From: Datnioides undecimradiatus
Taxonomy: Eukaryota; Chordata; Actinopteri; Lobotiformes; Datnioididae
Direction of reading: 5' to 3'
DNA: 64,000 bases
Assembly (NCBI GenBank): GCA_008933995.1
Contig: WARS01000025.1
Coordinates: forward strand, 6,059,477 to 6,123,476
Both the position numbers and the translations under genes were made by a program. Under the pieces are notes generated by a model. That model was not told the DNA's origin. It searched no databases and was given only the letters and a program-made list of their open reading frames with translations. Shown one piece after another: positions 36,232 through 47,800 of the stretch. Within the stretch, counting starts at the first letter, position 1. Every line of letters begins with the position of its first letter.

Positions 36232-37933
36232 GAAACTCAATGTTGAGGCAGATATTTTGTTTCTTTGCCACAATTTGGTTTATGTGACTAAAACATGTAA
36301 AAATGTTGGCTGACAGTTGAGTTTAGGCAGAAATATTAAAATTACAGTTACATTTTGGATGTTTTAACACGGCCAAATGAAATACACCACTGTTTTGTCA
36401 CGTTGTAACACCTAATAACTACTTTATTTCCTAATTTTGAATGTTTGTTTTGGTGACTCCACCAGGCGGCCGTTGATTTTCACACGTCTGATGTAACTCG
36501 CTCGAGTACGGAGCACAGAAACTAAACAAGTTTGAGGGTCTGTTTCGAACTGCTATGATGCTACAATGATTACCTGTGTTGTGAACGACACTTGTAGTGA
36601 ATGCCTAACAAAACCTCTGGTCTTCTGCGGGAAAGACTCTAGTCATGGTTTAAGTGGTGGCTGTCCATACATATATGTTTTAATACTGGATGTGGCGCGA
36701 CACTGCCATTGAGCCAAATGGTTGACAAAACACTGGAGCCGTTCATTTCCTGTTTCTAGCAGTCAATACCAAGCGATTATTGCTGTAACCATGACAACAA
36801 AGGACCTCAGCAAAGTTAAAACTGATCATCCCTGATCCTTTATGGAGTAAGTGGTCTTTCTATAAACTCAACAAAGTTGTATTTGAGAATAAAACTATGC
36901 AAACCTTCATCAAACAGTTAGTTCCTAAAACTAGTTTTGCATCAGATCAGATAAAACTTTAAGTGCCAGGAAACACATGTTGTCTTTTATTTGGTAGGAT
37001 TTGTTGCTTAAGAGGAAAAGCCCAAGTAAGCTTTGTATTTTGGAATCGAACCCACGTCACCAGAGCTAAAACCAAACATGGAAATCTGTTCGCAAAACCC
37101 GTTTCATGGTTGCGCCGGAAACCTTCCCACACACGCGCTCACACAGAACGAACGTTTCCATTATTTCCCTTTTAAGAATTGGTGTTCATTTCCTGGATTA
37201 CAGGACACCAGAATGACACACACACCCACCCACGCAGTCTCTCCAGCTCTTCAAATCCCACAGGTGATTACGCAGCGTACCTTCCTTCTGTTGCTTTATG
37301 CTGACCATCCCCAGCTCACCCATTGCTGGGGAAATTCGCTCAGCCCACCAGCTGCCTGCCTGTGTGCGAGCAAGTCTCCTGGCGGGGGAGGCCCGGTCCA
37401 TTTTATCCGGGGAACGGCGACACTGATAGTGCTGCTGGAGCAGGAAATGGAATATGTCCCTCATGAGCCGCCATGCCTTCCAGTGGCCACGCTAAGGAGC
37501 GAACTGATGGGGAACAGCATGGGGGAGCAGACGGGTACCTCTCATTTCAGACCCTCAATTGCTTTCAAACACATGTGGCTCCATTTTTATATATGTCAAA
37601 ATGCTATATGTGTCCAGATCTTTCTTTTTGGATATGGACCAATCCAATTATGTTTTTTTGGGATTATCGCTAGTATTTGCATGAAATCTTGTTTTCTGGA
37701 TCGTGTCCACATCCTGATCTGGTGTCATTTCCGTTCCAACCACTGTACATACAGGTGTAAATGTTGGTGGATGGGTCTATAATGTAGGTTTTGCGTGTTC
37801 TCACATCTGTGTGCGGTGTTTTGCTGGAGCAGCTGCCGGTGGAGCCGAAAAGGTTGGCTGAACTTCCTTTGAACCCGGTTTTGCATAAAAGCACGTGATT
37901 ACACAAGGTGCTCTACCTCCGCTGAGCAAACTC

Positions 37934-37981
37934 ATTTGCATGCACGCACGCTATTGGGCGAGCACCAGCTGTGATTTGCAT
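37934..37981 (+). promoter_or_regulatory. Two POU octamers 40 bp apart (candidate enhancer)
   Basis: ATTTGCATGCACGCAC at 37934 and ATTTGCATGCAAGCAC at 37974 share 15 of 16 bases. Each holds the exact octamer ATTTGCAT followed by a second half-site. An inverted CCAAT word (ATTGGG) lies between them. POU-family and octamer binding is established for this motif; function here is inference. Confidence 0.4.
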
Positions 37982-38130
37982 GCAAGCACAGAAGTGGACA
38001 AACACTGACCACTAACTGCGGCGTTAATGAGCGAGTGCCCACAGCTGGAGTCTGCACAGACAGAAAGACAATGTTGATTTATAATGTGGGTGATTATACC
38101 TCACACGTCGGTGCTACCCATCAGTCTAGT

Positions 38131-38515
38131 GCAGTAATGGAAAGTAACTAAGTACATTTACTCAACTACCTTACTTTAGTATACTTTTGAGGTACTTTTG
38201 AGGTACTTTTGAGGTTTAAAGCTCTTTTATCCTTCTATTCACTACATGTCAGGGTTGTTACTCCACTACATTTACTGAACATCTTTAGTTACTAAATACC
38301 TTTTATACTTTCATAGATCAGATTCTATATAATGATGCATTGTTGGATTGGATTCATCTATTGACAGTGTGGGGATTTGTTTACATTAAAGCAAAAATGC
38401 TCCTCTCATGTTAAGGCATCAGAACAAAGAATAATATACATAAAATATAACCTTTATCCCACAATATGAGCACTTTTACTTTATAGATATTTAGCTGGCT
38501 TTTGCTTATAACAGG
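38131..38515 (+). mobile_element. Dispersed teleost repeat (AAAGTAACTAAGTACATTTA family), 5' part
   Basis: GGAAAGTAACTAAGTACATT, then CTCAACTACCTTACTTTAGT, three tandem ACTTTTGAGGT units, TTACTCCACTACATTTACTG and GAGCACTTTTACTTTA follow the order of a family I know as extremely common in fish genomes. No coding capacity. A 3' part of the same family occurs at 58899-59035. Confidence 0.8.
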
Positions 38516-41500
38516 GTTTTCCTCTGTGATCTAAATGCTTCTTCCAGCCTAGCTCTGGAGAGATGTTTCAAATGCAGATCATATTTTAATACCAGGTACC
38601 CGAGGGTGCCAGAGACAGTGTTTCAAATCAATATTTCATGGTTTCTTCCAAAAAAAAAATATATATATAGTATAAACATTAGTTTTACCAGAAGTGTTTG
38701 AAATAGCAGGCGTCTCTCAATCTTTAAGTCCGCTTAGGCTAAAACTATAAAAAGGCTTCTGTTCCTCGTGGATGAATCTGTGTTTATTTCTATTTCCATT
38801 GACATAATTATGGTAACTGGTGACACAATGTGGTATTTAAACCGGGTTTTACCAAATCTGACGTCTTATCAGTTAAACCTGAATATTGTTGATCCTATAA
38901 TCGTCAAACATGGGGTTCTGCAGCTCATACTGTGCAGTAATACTGAGCCAGTATGTTGTTATGTGTGTGTGTGAAATGGGCCAAAGGAAGGCTGCAGTAT
39001 ATAAAAGCTCAATATCGTTTACTGCGCTCAGGGGTAGCTGCCTGCAACACATCAATCCAAACAGCATGGTATTTATCAATACACGCCGCGGTATGTGCCA
39101 ACGGTTGGGTTGAGGATTCCTACAGAAGTTAAACGATGTCTTGACCTGTCACTGGCCTCCACAGCGGACATCAGGTTGCGCCGTCATAAATCAAATGAAC
39201 CCTCAAACGGGTCCAACCGTCTTCTGTCCCGGTGCTAAGCTACTTGTAAGCTCCTAAACCTCTGAGTCCTACCTTGGCCCAAGCAGAGAGCTAAATTTGG
39301 CTGCCCACGCCGGCTTGACTGGCAGTTTTACCTGAAAGCCACTGGCTGCCGCTAAGTACTTCAGCACTCAGTTGTGTCTGCAGGTATGTCACCCCGGAGA
39401 AAGGCTTGTTTTACACCTCGGAGAGAAGCTGCGCCCAAGCACCAAGAGCACACGGGGCCAGATTTGGGGAATATAGAAGTGAAGGAAGGGTTGCACCAAA
39501 CATGAACCCTGCCTGCCCTCGTAACCCTCACTTCACTCCACCTGCTTTCACGCAGTCACCAAGTACCCTGCATTGGCTGGAAAACTGTCTTTGCGCATCC
39601 AGCTGCCTATTCCTGCCTCTGACTCTCCTCTACAAATGTTTTTTCCCTTCCTGACGTTAGTCGTCTTGCCCCCCGCCCATTCCAGCCTCCCTCCTACACC
39701 CAATTTGTACCTTGCCTGCAATGTTCAAGTGCTACCTGCGACTCTGCAGCCCAGTTCAGACCCACAAAGAAACAAAGTGAAACTGTAAACCAACACTGCG
39801 ACCTATAGAAACAGTATATGATCTCCATAGCAACGCCCTCTCTGTACTGGCTTCAAGCTGTTTTTGAGCCCGACTGAGGATAGTGACATAAGAGCTCATG
39901 TCCAACAGGAAACGGAACCAGCGACGTGCGACTGGACGAGCAGAGTCTCATGAACTGAGTTGAGACAAGTCAGTTCACATCACGAGGAACTTTTCCTGCA
40001 ACGCTCTCAGACGGTTTCATCTCATCATCAAATCTTTGGTCTGAACTCTAAACTACGTCCCGTGGGTTCTGACCCTCCCTTCGCACATTTACATTCCTCT
40101 TTTAAACTGGATACGGGAAACTCCCACATCTTTGCAGTCACTCTCTGATATAAAAGCTATAAATGAACTGCTCTACTTTGGCTGGTACATCATCATGTAA
40201 GCAGTCCCAACTTTATGGTGCAACAGACCAAGCTGCATTTTACCACAACTTGGGTCGCACTTCTTCCATATCTGTATTCATGTGATTTAAAGTGCAAACT
40301 ATAAACTGTTTCTACAAAGTTACCCAGGTTTCCCCTACAAATATACAGAATTGTTGGCTTCTCCCAACTCTAATTAGCAAATTAGCCAAATGACCCATTG
40401 ATCGCGCATTGATGCTCTCGAAGCAGCAGTGTTACATCTTTGGATTGTTTCGTTGTGCGCTGAAAACGTCTTCACAGTTGTTTGAAAGCCAGCTCTTGAA
40501 AACAGAAAATGAAGCTCCCAAAATGTGGAGGGGGGAAAGAGAATGAGGCGATTAACACCTCCTTGGTTACACATTCGCCGTGTTGGGTTTTTAGTGCCTT
40601 TCGGTTTTTCCTGGAAGGTCTGAATCCTCTCTTCTGCTCCCATTGCCATCATCTAACCGGTGTCTCGGGCCCTGGATCTGCTCCTCATCTCTAAGTACTG
40701 CATCGTGCCACCTACCAGAGCTTTTACTCTAACTGCTTCACTTTCTCCAGCGGGTCCAAAAAGATGACTGCAGCACTGCCAGCCAATAATGCATCAAAAG
40801 GAATTAAACTCACTGTTTGAACACAGCTGTGTAATGACATTCATCTAAGTTGCCTCTTCCTCCCTTTTAGTCCTTTTCCCTTCCACCTTCTTTCACATTC
40901 TCCTATTTCAGGCTATTTTCCCCTGCTTTCGCTTGTTGGTATATTTATAGAAGAAACAACATAATAATCCTCAAATGGGGTTATTTATTTATTCATTTGT
41001 AGTGTCAGCAGTTTCAAGGAGCGACTGGAAGGGCTTTGTTTGCCAGACGCAGCCGGCGTGAGTGGGTTTAAAATGACAGCGCAGAACGGTGTATAAAAGT
41101 CCTGCCGTTGCATACGAGGGGGATATAAAAAGTCTTGTGAAATTGCAGGTTTCTGAAATGTAAACAGTGACGCACAGATCGGCCTTGGACCGTCTCTAAT
41201 GTGATCTAACTAATAATCACCGAGGGAACGAAGGGAAGTGGAGAGTCCAAAATATACGCTGTGAGGCACGATCCGGTTTTATTTAACTCGTCACTGTCAA
41301 TTAAGAGGCTATTACATTAGAGCTCTTGCATCCATTGCCTGGCCACTGCGCAACAGACTTGGAACAAAGGGAAAGAGCAGAGGATGCGACACTGAAGTGC
41401 ATTAAGGGTTTAAGAGTAGAGAGAAAAAGTCAATAAAGATAAGGTGGTTTCAAAAAGGCGGGATGCAGACCGCCACGGGTTCGCCCTTCCAGTGAGGATT

Positions 41501-42085
41501 CAAAAGCAGGGAGACATCGGCAGTGGAGCGAGCACATCGAAGCTGCTCCCGTACGACGGCTTTGATGTCCAAGAGAGTGTGAAATAGCCTCACCTTGGTC
41601 GACTGGTGGAGCAGCACATCCGGACTCCACATGCTAATGTCGCCGTGCCAGCGGGCTCAGCCGGCAGGAAAACTCCCCCCCTCGCTTAACATGACGAGGG
41701 TCCGTCTCCTGCCGCCTCCTGTCAGACTGTCGCCTCAAAAGCGTGTCATTTGCCTGCAACAGTCCGACGGTTTTCACAGACGCAAGGACACTCGGCGACG
41801 CTGTGAGAGAGAGAGGCCGAGGCTCTCAGGCGTGTGCAGTGGACAGAGTGGTAAAAAGGCCAAAGTGGGCAAGCTCACGGCTTAACAATCTGGTTGTCTT
41901 GACAACAATATTACCTCGATCGTAGCGAAGGCCACAAGAAGAGACCCGGTGAGGCAAATCTCACAAAGGGTTATAATTAATTTCATGTTCTCTCATTTTG
42001 CGTATCAAGGAATCTCTCTTTCCTTTGGACAAATACGCAGAAAGAGACGGTTTGTAGAGTTTGTATGTAAAACCTGATCAATCAA
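38516..42085. other. Intronic DNA, no gene seen
   Basis: Open frames are short and unrecognised. The stretch 40960-41340 is repeat-poor and has AT-rich words (TTAATTAG-like, GGCTATTACATTAGAG), possibly a noncoding element. Nothing else is supported. Confidence 0.4.
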
Positions 42086-42165
42086 AGGCAAGGAACCTTT
42101 ATTTGTATAGAAAATTTCATACGGTGAGGCGATTCAAAGTGCTTGAGGAAAATCAAAGAAGATGT
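42086..42165. mobile_element. Retroposon-derived fragment (CCTTTATTTGTATAG)
   Basis: CAAGGAACCTTTATTTGTAT, AAATTTCATAC and GATTCAAAGTGCTT appear in the order of a familiar fish repeat whose consensus reads ACTTTATTTGTATAGC...ATTCAAAGTGCTTTACA. This is only a short degraded fragment. Confidence 0.6.
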
Positions 42166-42597
42166 GGATCCCGACGTAAAAATAAAGTAGACAAAGAGAA
42201 GATAAGATGATCAGGGAGAGAGGTACAGAGCTGGAGGGGGAGGGGACCGGATCTGGATCAATATTTAGTTTCTTAATTGGGCTTTCATCTAAAGACTGAG
42301 TCTGCACCCAGTGATCAGTGACTTTCAATGAAAGAGCCATTTATCTTTACTGGGCTGTGTAAAAATCCATAGAGGAGAGTGGAAGAGTTGGGTTTCTGAT
42401 GATAAAAGGAGAAGATGTATGTGGTTTTTCAGCAGTTGTTATTAGCCGTGCTTTATATGAATAAACCTCAGGCTTGTGATGTTGAGGCCTACGTCCTCCG
42501 GGGGTTTTTAGAAGCCAGCCAGTCAAAGACAAAAGCCTGCAACAGTGTGTTTTTGGCTATGATTAACTAATACACACACTGACACACAGAGAACACA

Positions 42598-42802
42598 TTA
42601 CCCCTTTAACACCGGAGCCTGTCCTGTAAGTGCTTTTGCCCATTTTCCAGAATACCTGGAACTTTGAATACCTGGAATGGAAACAAAGCTGATATTCGCA
42701 AGTGAAATTACCGTAATAACTCCATTTTGGCTGCAAAGCGCAACGTCTCAGCTTTCAGAAACCGTTTGTGCGCCGGCGACACGTTTGGAGTTAAAGGGTT
42801 AA
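42598..42802. mobile_element. MITE, 205 bp, with TTAACCCTTTAAC ends
   Basis: The left end TTACCCCTTTAACACC (42598-42613) and right end GGAGTTAAAGGGTTAA (42787-42802) are reverse complements except at two positions. Interior words such as ACCGTAATAACTCC, CAGCTTTC and GGCGACACG match a short teleost element I recall. Non-coding; a TTA/TAA target duplication is possible. Confidence 0.7.
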
Positions 42803-43882
42803 CTGCACAAGTGTCTTGTCAAGTGTTGGTCTCGTGAAATTAAGGTTATTACACGTAAAATCCGCCATTTATCTAGTCGTCATGGACATCTTACAAAGAC
42901 AGTTCTGAGGGCTACCTTTTGTTGTTCTACTTTAATTATAATTTCTATCAGATATAATGACACATTGGGGAGAAAACGGAGTCAGACGGGCCGGAAACAC
43001 AAAAAAGGTTTTACACAAACTGCCCGAGCTTTGACCTGCCAGCATTTCGAGTAGGCTCACGTTTTCGGTTCAACCTCCAAAAAAAAATGGTTTAGACAAC
43101 TGAGCTGCACTGTCGACCTGTTTACAACCTGCCCGATCATCTGATATCTAGTTTCTTTCCCAGATCTCAGCGATTATTTGGTGAGTTCGGTTTCATCGCA
43201 GCAGATCCCAAGTTTGAAACAAACTTAAATGCAACTTTGCACAGCATCATATTTATTGATCCGGTCAGACCTGAAGGACATCCCCACAGGAACCAAACAC
43301 CCGGCCCGGTTTCTGTGCGTAGCACTGTAACACCACTGATGTGCGGCGTCTGGTTGAACTGAGCGATGGCTGAGTCAGGGCGAGCCTGACACAATTGTAG
43401 GGAAATCAGGTCTTATTTATATCAGTGGGTCACCGGCTAATAGCTGAGCCATAATGGCCGCCATCGGGCTCACTCCTACACATTGTCACTGTCACAGCGC
43501 AGTTCTCATTACACCTCGCTGGGGCCAATTTAATTGAACTAACCCAGTCAGAGCCCAGGAGCGCTCTGGTCTGCTGAGCTCCGCAGCTGTGGTAATAGAA
43601 GCTGATGGGAGAAAGATTAAAAATGTTGCTGCTGAATCATGCTTTGCATATCCCACATTCCCTGCTATGTTTATTTGCTCTGACAGAGATGAATTATGGG
43701 AAATCTTACGGCGGCCATGTAAGCCGTTCGCGTAGCTCTCAGAGAGCAAACAGAGCCCAGATTATATTCTGTGTAAATGTTTCTTTAGCGGGTGTAATGG
43801 GGTAAAGTGGTGCATGTGCAAAGTGAGCTGTTGAATATTCCTTTTCAATTATATTTTAATGAACTGTGACAATGTGAGGCTC

Positions 43883-43923
43883 GGGGGTGGGGGGGGTGGG
43901 GGTGGGGGGTGGGGGGTGGGGGG
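43883..43923 (+). repeat. G-run array, strong G-quadruplex motif
   Basis: Six runs of five to eight G are separated by single T bases. Minimal one-base loops give a very favourable parallel quadruplex on the plus strand, which is the template strand of magi2. Confidence 0.9.
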
Positions 43924-44010
43924 TCGATGAAATATTTGCCTGGAATTCAATTTTAAAGTGGGGAGACTGCAGGGGGGCTGCGCAGACATGCACAGAGTGA
44001 TGTTGGTTGA

Positions 44011-44013
<3 letters not shown>

Positions 44014-44040
<27 letters not shown>
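44014..44040 (+). repeat. (CA)n microsatellite
   Basis: About 13 CA units, 90 bp from the G-run array; followed by AAACAAACAA and more CA. Confidence 0.95.
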
Positions 44041-44045
<5 letters not shown>

Positions 44046-44778
44046 AACAATCACACACACTTGGCCTCACAAGAGCTGAAAGTAATCCGTCAAGTCTTCC
44101 TCTCTTTGCACACTGACTCAGGTTTAAAGTGATTTACTAGTTCTTTCTTATGGACTGAAACACTCTCTCTCACACACACACACACACCTCGTCACAACCT
44201 GCGCTGTCAACATCGCCGCCACACACAGCCAATCACCGCGCGCTTCAAAGGCCTTTTCGCCCAATTGCATTTGGCAGCCCGGCTCCAGATCACAGCTTAC
44301 TGAGCGAAGCAGAGGACTGTTTCCGAGTTAACATCCCCCAGCAGAACGCCTTTTACAGATAAACCAATACACTGCAAGAAAACGGAGATGCCCCCAAGAG
44401 TTTGCGGGGCGAACACACGCAGGCATAAGCGCAACACACAACAAACAGCAGCCGACACAAGCCCGCGCCCTCTGAACGAGAGCATTTGGAGTGCAGCGCA
44501 GACCGGGAGCTGCACTGCGCGTAGATCATCTGAGGTAATCAAACTCCAAGAGGGACCCTTGTCAGGTCGGATCTCAACAGGATTTCAACATGAATCCGTC
44601 TACAGCCCTGCACTGTTGTACAGGGACCACTCAACACGCAGTCACGTTGGTGCGCGGAGGAAGTTTTGGGGAGGGAAATGCGTTCAGAAGCCCGAATGCC
44701 TACAGTGCATTATTAAGCACTCGGTATCTGGGACATAGTCCTAAGTAAAAGGTCATCTGCATAGTTTGAAGATGCATC

Positions 44779-44806
44779 ATGCAAATCGAGCGCTACACAT
44801 TTGCAT
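44779..44806. promoter_or_regulatory. Inverted pair of POU octamers
   Basis: ATGCAAAT at 44779-44786 and ATTTGCAT at 44799-44806 are perfect octamers facing in opposite directions, 20 bp centre to centre. Functional meaning is inference. Confidence 0.35.
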
Positions 44807-47613
44807 AGAGATGAAGCTGTGCTCAGTTTCGGCCTTAACTTGGCCCAAGATCTTTATTTTTGACACACTTCTTAGTGGATTTAAAAACTTAAAGCAGCAC
44901 CGAGTTTGTTTTTTTATACAAACATCGGATCAAATTACCGTTACTAATGTGAAACGGGTCGTTCAAACCGATGACCCTGCAGATTATAATCACTCGACCG
45001 TGCTCTGTGGAGCTTCACAGCGACTGTTGGTTCGCCGTTTTGTTTTTAAGGCCAACAAATTTGCCGCCTCGGCTCACTGCGACCGCCCTCATCAGGGCTG
45101 TGTCCAGATGGCAGCTGCGCGCTACCTGCCCGGCATCAATCTGCAAATAAAATTAGCCACTTCCCGATGAACACAGCAGAACTTTCACCAGATATAGTCC
45201 ACGGGAGAAGGTGGAGGTCAGACAAATCTGACTAAACATGACTGATACTTGCTGGGTGACTCCAAATTGATGCTGGATGTGTAAAGCGTTTGCCATGGCA
45301 ACTTCATGCTGCGATGATGTCAAAGCGGCCAAAACAAATCAATTAACGCTGCTTTCAGTGTTGTCTAATTCATATACAGTTACTGATATCTCAATTAACC
45401 AATTTTCATCTTTTTCTCATAAGTTTAAATATATGTTTTACATTCATTAATAAAGTTTTTACTGTTTTAAGCAGAGGTATGAATGAGCCTTTTCAGGCTT
45501 TGTCCTCTCAGTGCACTTGCTTATTAGATTGCCTTTAATTCATTAAAACAGCTGAATTGCAGCTCAGGGTGTTGTGGATTCATCTGCTGATTGTTTTCTA
45601 GATCAATGAGTAATTGATAAATTGTTGAGACAGTAAAATATCCACGGATAGCAAAAAGCTGCACCCAACACACTTCCCCCCAGAACCAAAGCTACATGCA
45701 TACAGAATTCAAATATCTTGTTTTATCTGAGTGACTAGTCTAAAACCTGAAAGATATTCATTTCGCTAGCAAAGAAGACACCAAAAAATGACTTGACTGA
45801 TGTTTATTGTCTATTTTTCCTGCAGATCAGCACCAAAATAGATAAAACTCAACGTACTGCACACTCAGAGCTGGCAGTGATGTGTCAATCCACAGTCCAC
45901 CTTCTTAAATTCAAATAAAACAGGTAAGCGTAGTTTACATTACTTTTTAAAAACGCGTATATCTCTGTTAACCACGTGACGACCGTGCAGAAGCACTTGT
46001 TCCCACTGAGTCGCCAGATAGCTTTTGCGTGCGCGTACACATGGGAGAACATCTACCGCTGGCTCATCCAGGTCAGACCTCTCTGCTCAGCCACAACAGT
46101 GCAACCGGTCGACCATTTCAAATTCTCCCATGTCATCCCCCTCCAACCACCGCCGCCGCCACCTCCCTCGTCTGGAAACACCCTCATCACAGGCTGCCCA
46201 TGGCTGTCTGCGCTGGATTCAAAGCACCGCTGCTGGCAAACGTTAAAGGCTGCTAAGGAGCGGCCGTCCATAACTCAAAGCCACAGTCCGACTGTGCCCT
46301 GAGTCCAATAAGGACAGCAGACTCGCTGCTCTGAGTATCTTTCCTCCTGAAGCCAGGAATTACAAAGTTTCCCTCCAACAAACAAACAAACAATCAAATC
46401 CCCTTCTGGCTTTTCTAAGCGCTTCTTCCTCACGTGATTATTTCTGACCCAGGCAGATGGACCACTGCTCTATCTCCTCCGTAGATGGTGGCATTTCATT
46501 GCTGCCTCCCACCTGACATTTATGTTATTTTCATTAATGCCACTCGGCATTTTTGTCACCTGCCCTTTGTTTTGCGGACGAATGCAGATGGAAGCGGCGA
46601 TAACCTGGCGCCGCGTGGTGACTCTAAAAAGGAGGAAACGGAAACGTTGAAACCTGAAAATAACCAGTTGTCATCGCCTTTTAGGTCGTCTCTTCAAACT
46701 AAATGTTCCTTTCTGATGTTTGTCCACTTTTTAAAACATGTTTTAATCGTTTTTTGTTTTTTCAAACAATTGCAGAAGGTCGGCGGTGGTTCAGCTTCAT
46801 TCGTATTAGTAACTGAAGTATATCACTGACTTTATTGTGTAGTTAACTACAGACTGCAAGCTTTTCGGGGCCATTAAAGGAAGCCGATGTTCTTTATTTT
46901 GATTATTCAGTTGCTCCTCTACTGTAATTCGACTTCGACAGACCCCATCTCTCATTTCTTTCATCCTGGCCGCTGTGACGGCCTGCCCAGTTAATGCATT
47001 CGTCAGGCAGCCACCACCACACACTTGACCTTTGCGCTGTGCATGTGCACAAAGGGCAGGCGTTGCTCCGCGCTCACACGGGTCATCACGGATAAATCTC
47101 AGGAATCTCAAACTGGCTGAGTAATCCTGCTTGGTGCACCACCTCCACCTGGACTCTGTGCGGGGAGCGGCCGTCTGATTGATGGATGTTGTCGGTGTAG
47201 CAGCTCCTCACCTGCAGGACGAACCTCCGGAGAACATGACATCAGCTCATCTGAATCAGGGCTGAGATCATGACTGTCGCAGATTTTCAATAACGTTACT
47301 ATCACACTTTGTTTTCCATTGCTGATGCTATATATAAATAAGCTTTCCTTGCAAACAAAACCAAAGACATCCCTTACATGTTTCCATAAATATCCAGGCA
47401 ATGTAAACACTGCTTTAAAGAAGCTTGAGTTAACTAAACTGGATGCCTTCCTAAGGTCCTTTCAACTTCTTCCACTGTGACGTAGATGGGCGCCTGCAAA
47501 GCTTCCCCACTGCAGATGGAGGCCCTAACACCTGCAGCTGACAGCAGCACAGCATCTACAGCTATTTGTATATTATGAGCTGAAACTAAATTAGCTGATA
47601 CATGGACTGTATT

Positions 47614-47800
47614 GCTACACTTACTCATTCACACAGTGATGGCCTCTATACAAGGTGCCATTACAGGCAATACATAATCAATCATACACTGATGACACAG
47701 CATTCAGGGGAAAGTTGGGTTTAGGGAAGGTGGGAATTGAACCGTTAGTCTTTCTAAATTAATGGATGACCTCTGCGCCGCAGCTACCACAGAGCTGTAA
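47614..47800. mobile_element. tRNA-like dispersed teleost repeat
   Basis: GCTACACTTACTCATTCACA, CAGTGATGGCCTC, CAAGGTGCCA, GTGGGAATTGAACCGTTAG, TAATGGATGACCTC and GCAGCTACCAC occur in the order of a family I recall from many fish genomes. The part from GGGAATTGAACC resembles an inverted tRNA T-arm, but no complete cloverleaf can be folded by eye, so it is not called a tRNA gene. Confidence 0.7.

Larger units (their letters stand above)
42803..47613. other. Intronic DNA, no gene seen
   Basis: No coding sequence is recognised. The part 43430-43760 has balanced composition, a GCCGCCAT word (43457-43464), CCAATTTAATTG and GAATTATGG; it is a noncoding-element candidate. CA repeats lie at 44014-44040 and 44171-44186. 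At 45580-45665 there is a weak match to the GATTAATCGATA repeat family also seen at 52505. The open frame at 44766-45170 (134 codons) shows no known motif. Confidence 0.4.

Noticed and set aside
37040..37110. GGAATCGAACCCA as a tRNA T-arm on the minus strand
   Set aside because: No T-stem pairing and no acceptor or anticodon arm can be formed.
37033..37782. 249-codon open frame as a gene
   Set aside because: It opens with TTG, resembles no family, and has no splice or promoter context; I report it only as an unexplained frame.
47735..47797. tRNA gene
   Set aside because: The T-arm-like word belongs to a dispersed repeat; no full cloverleaf is seen.
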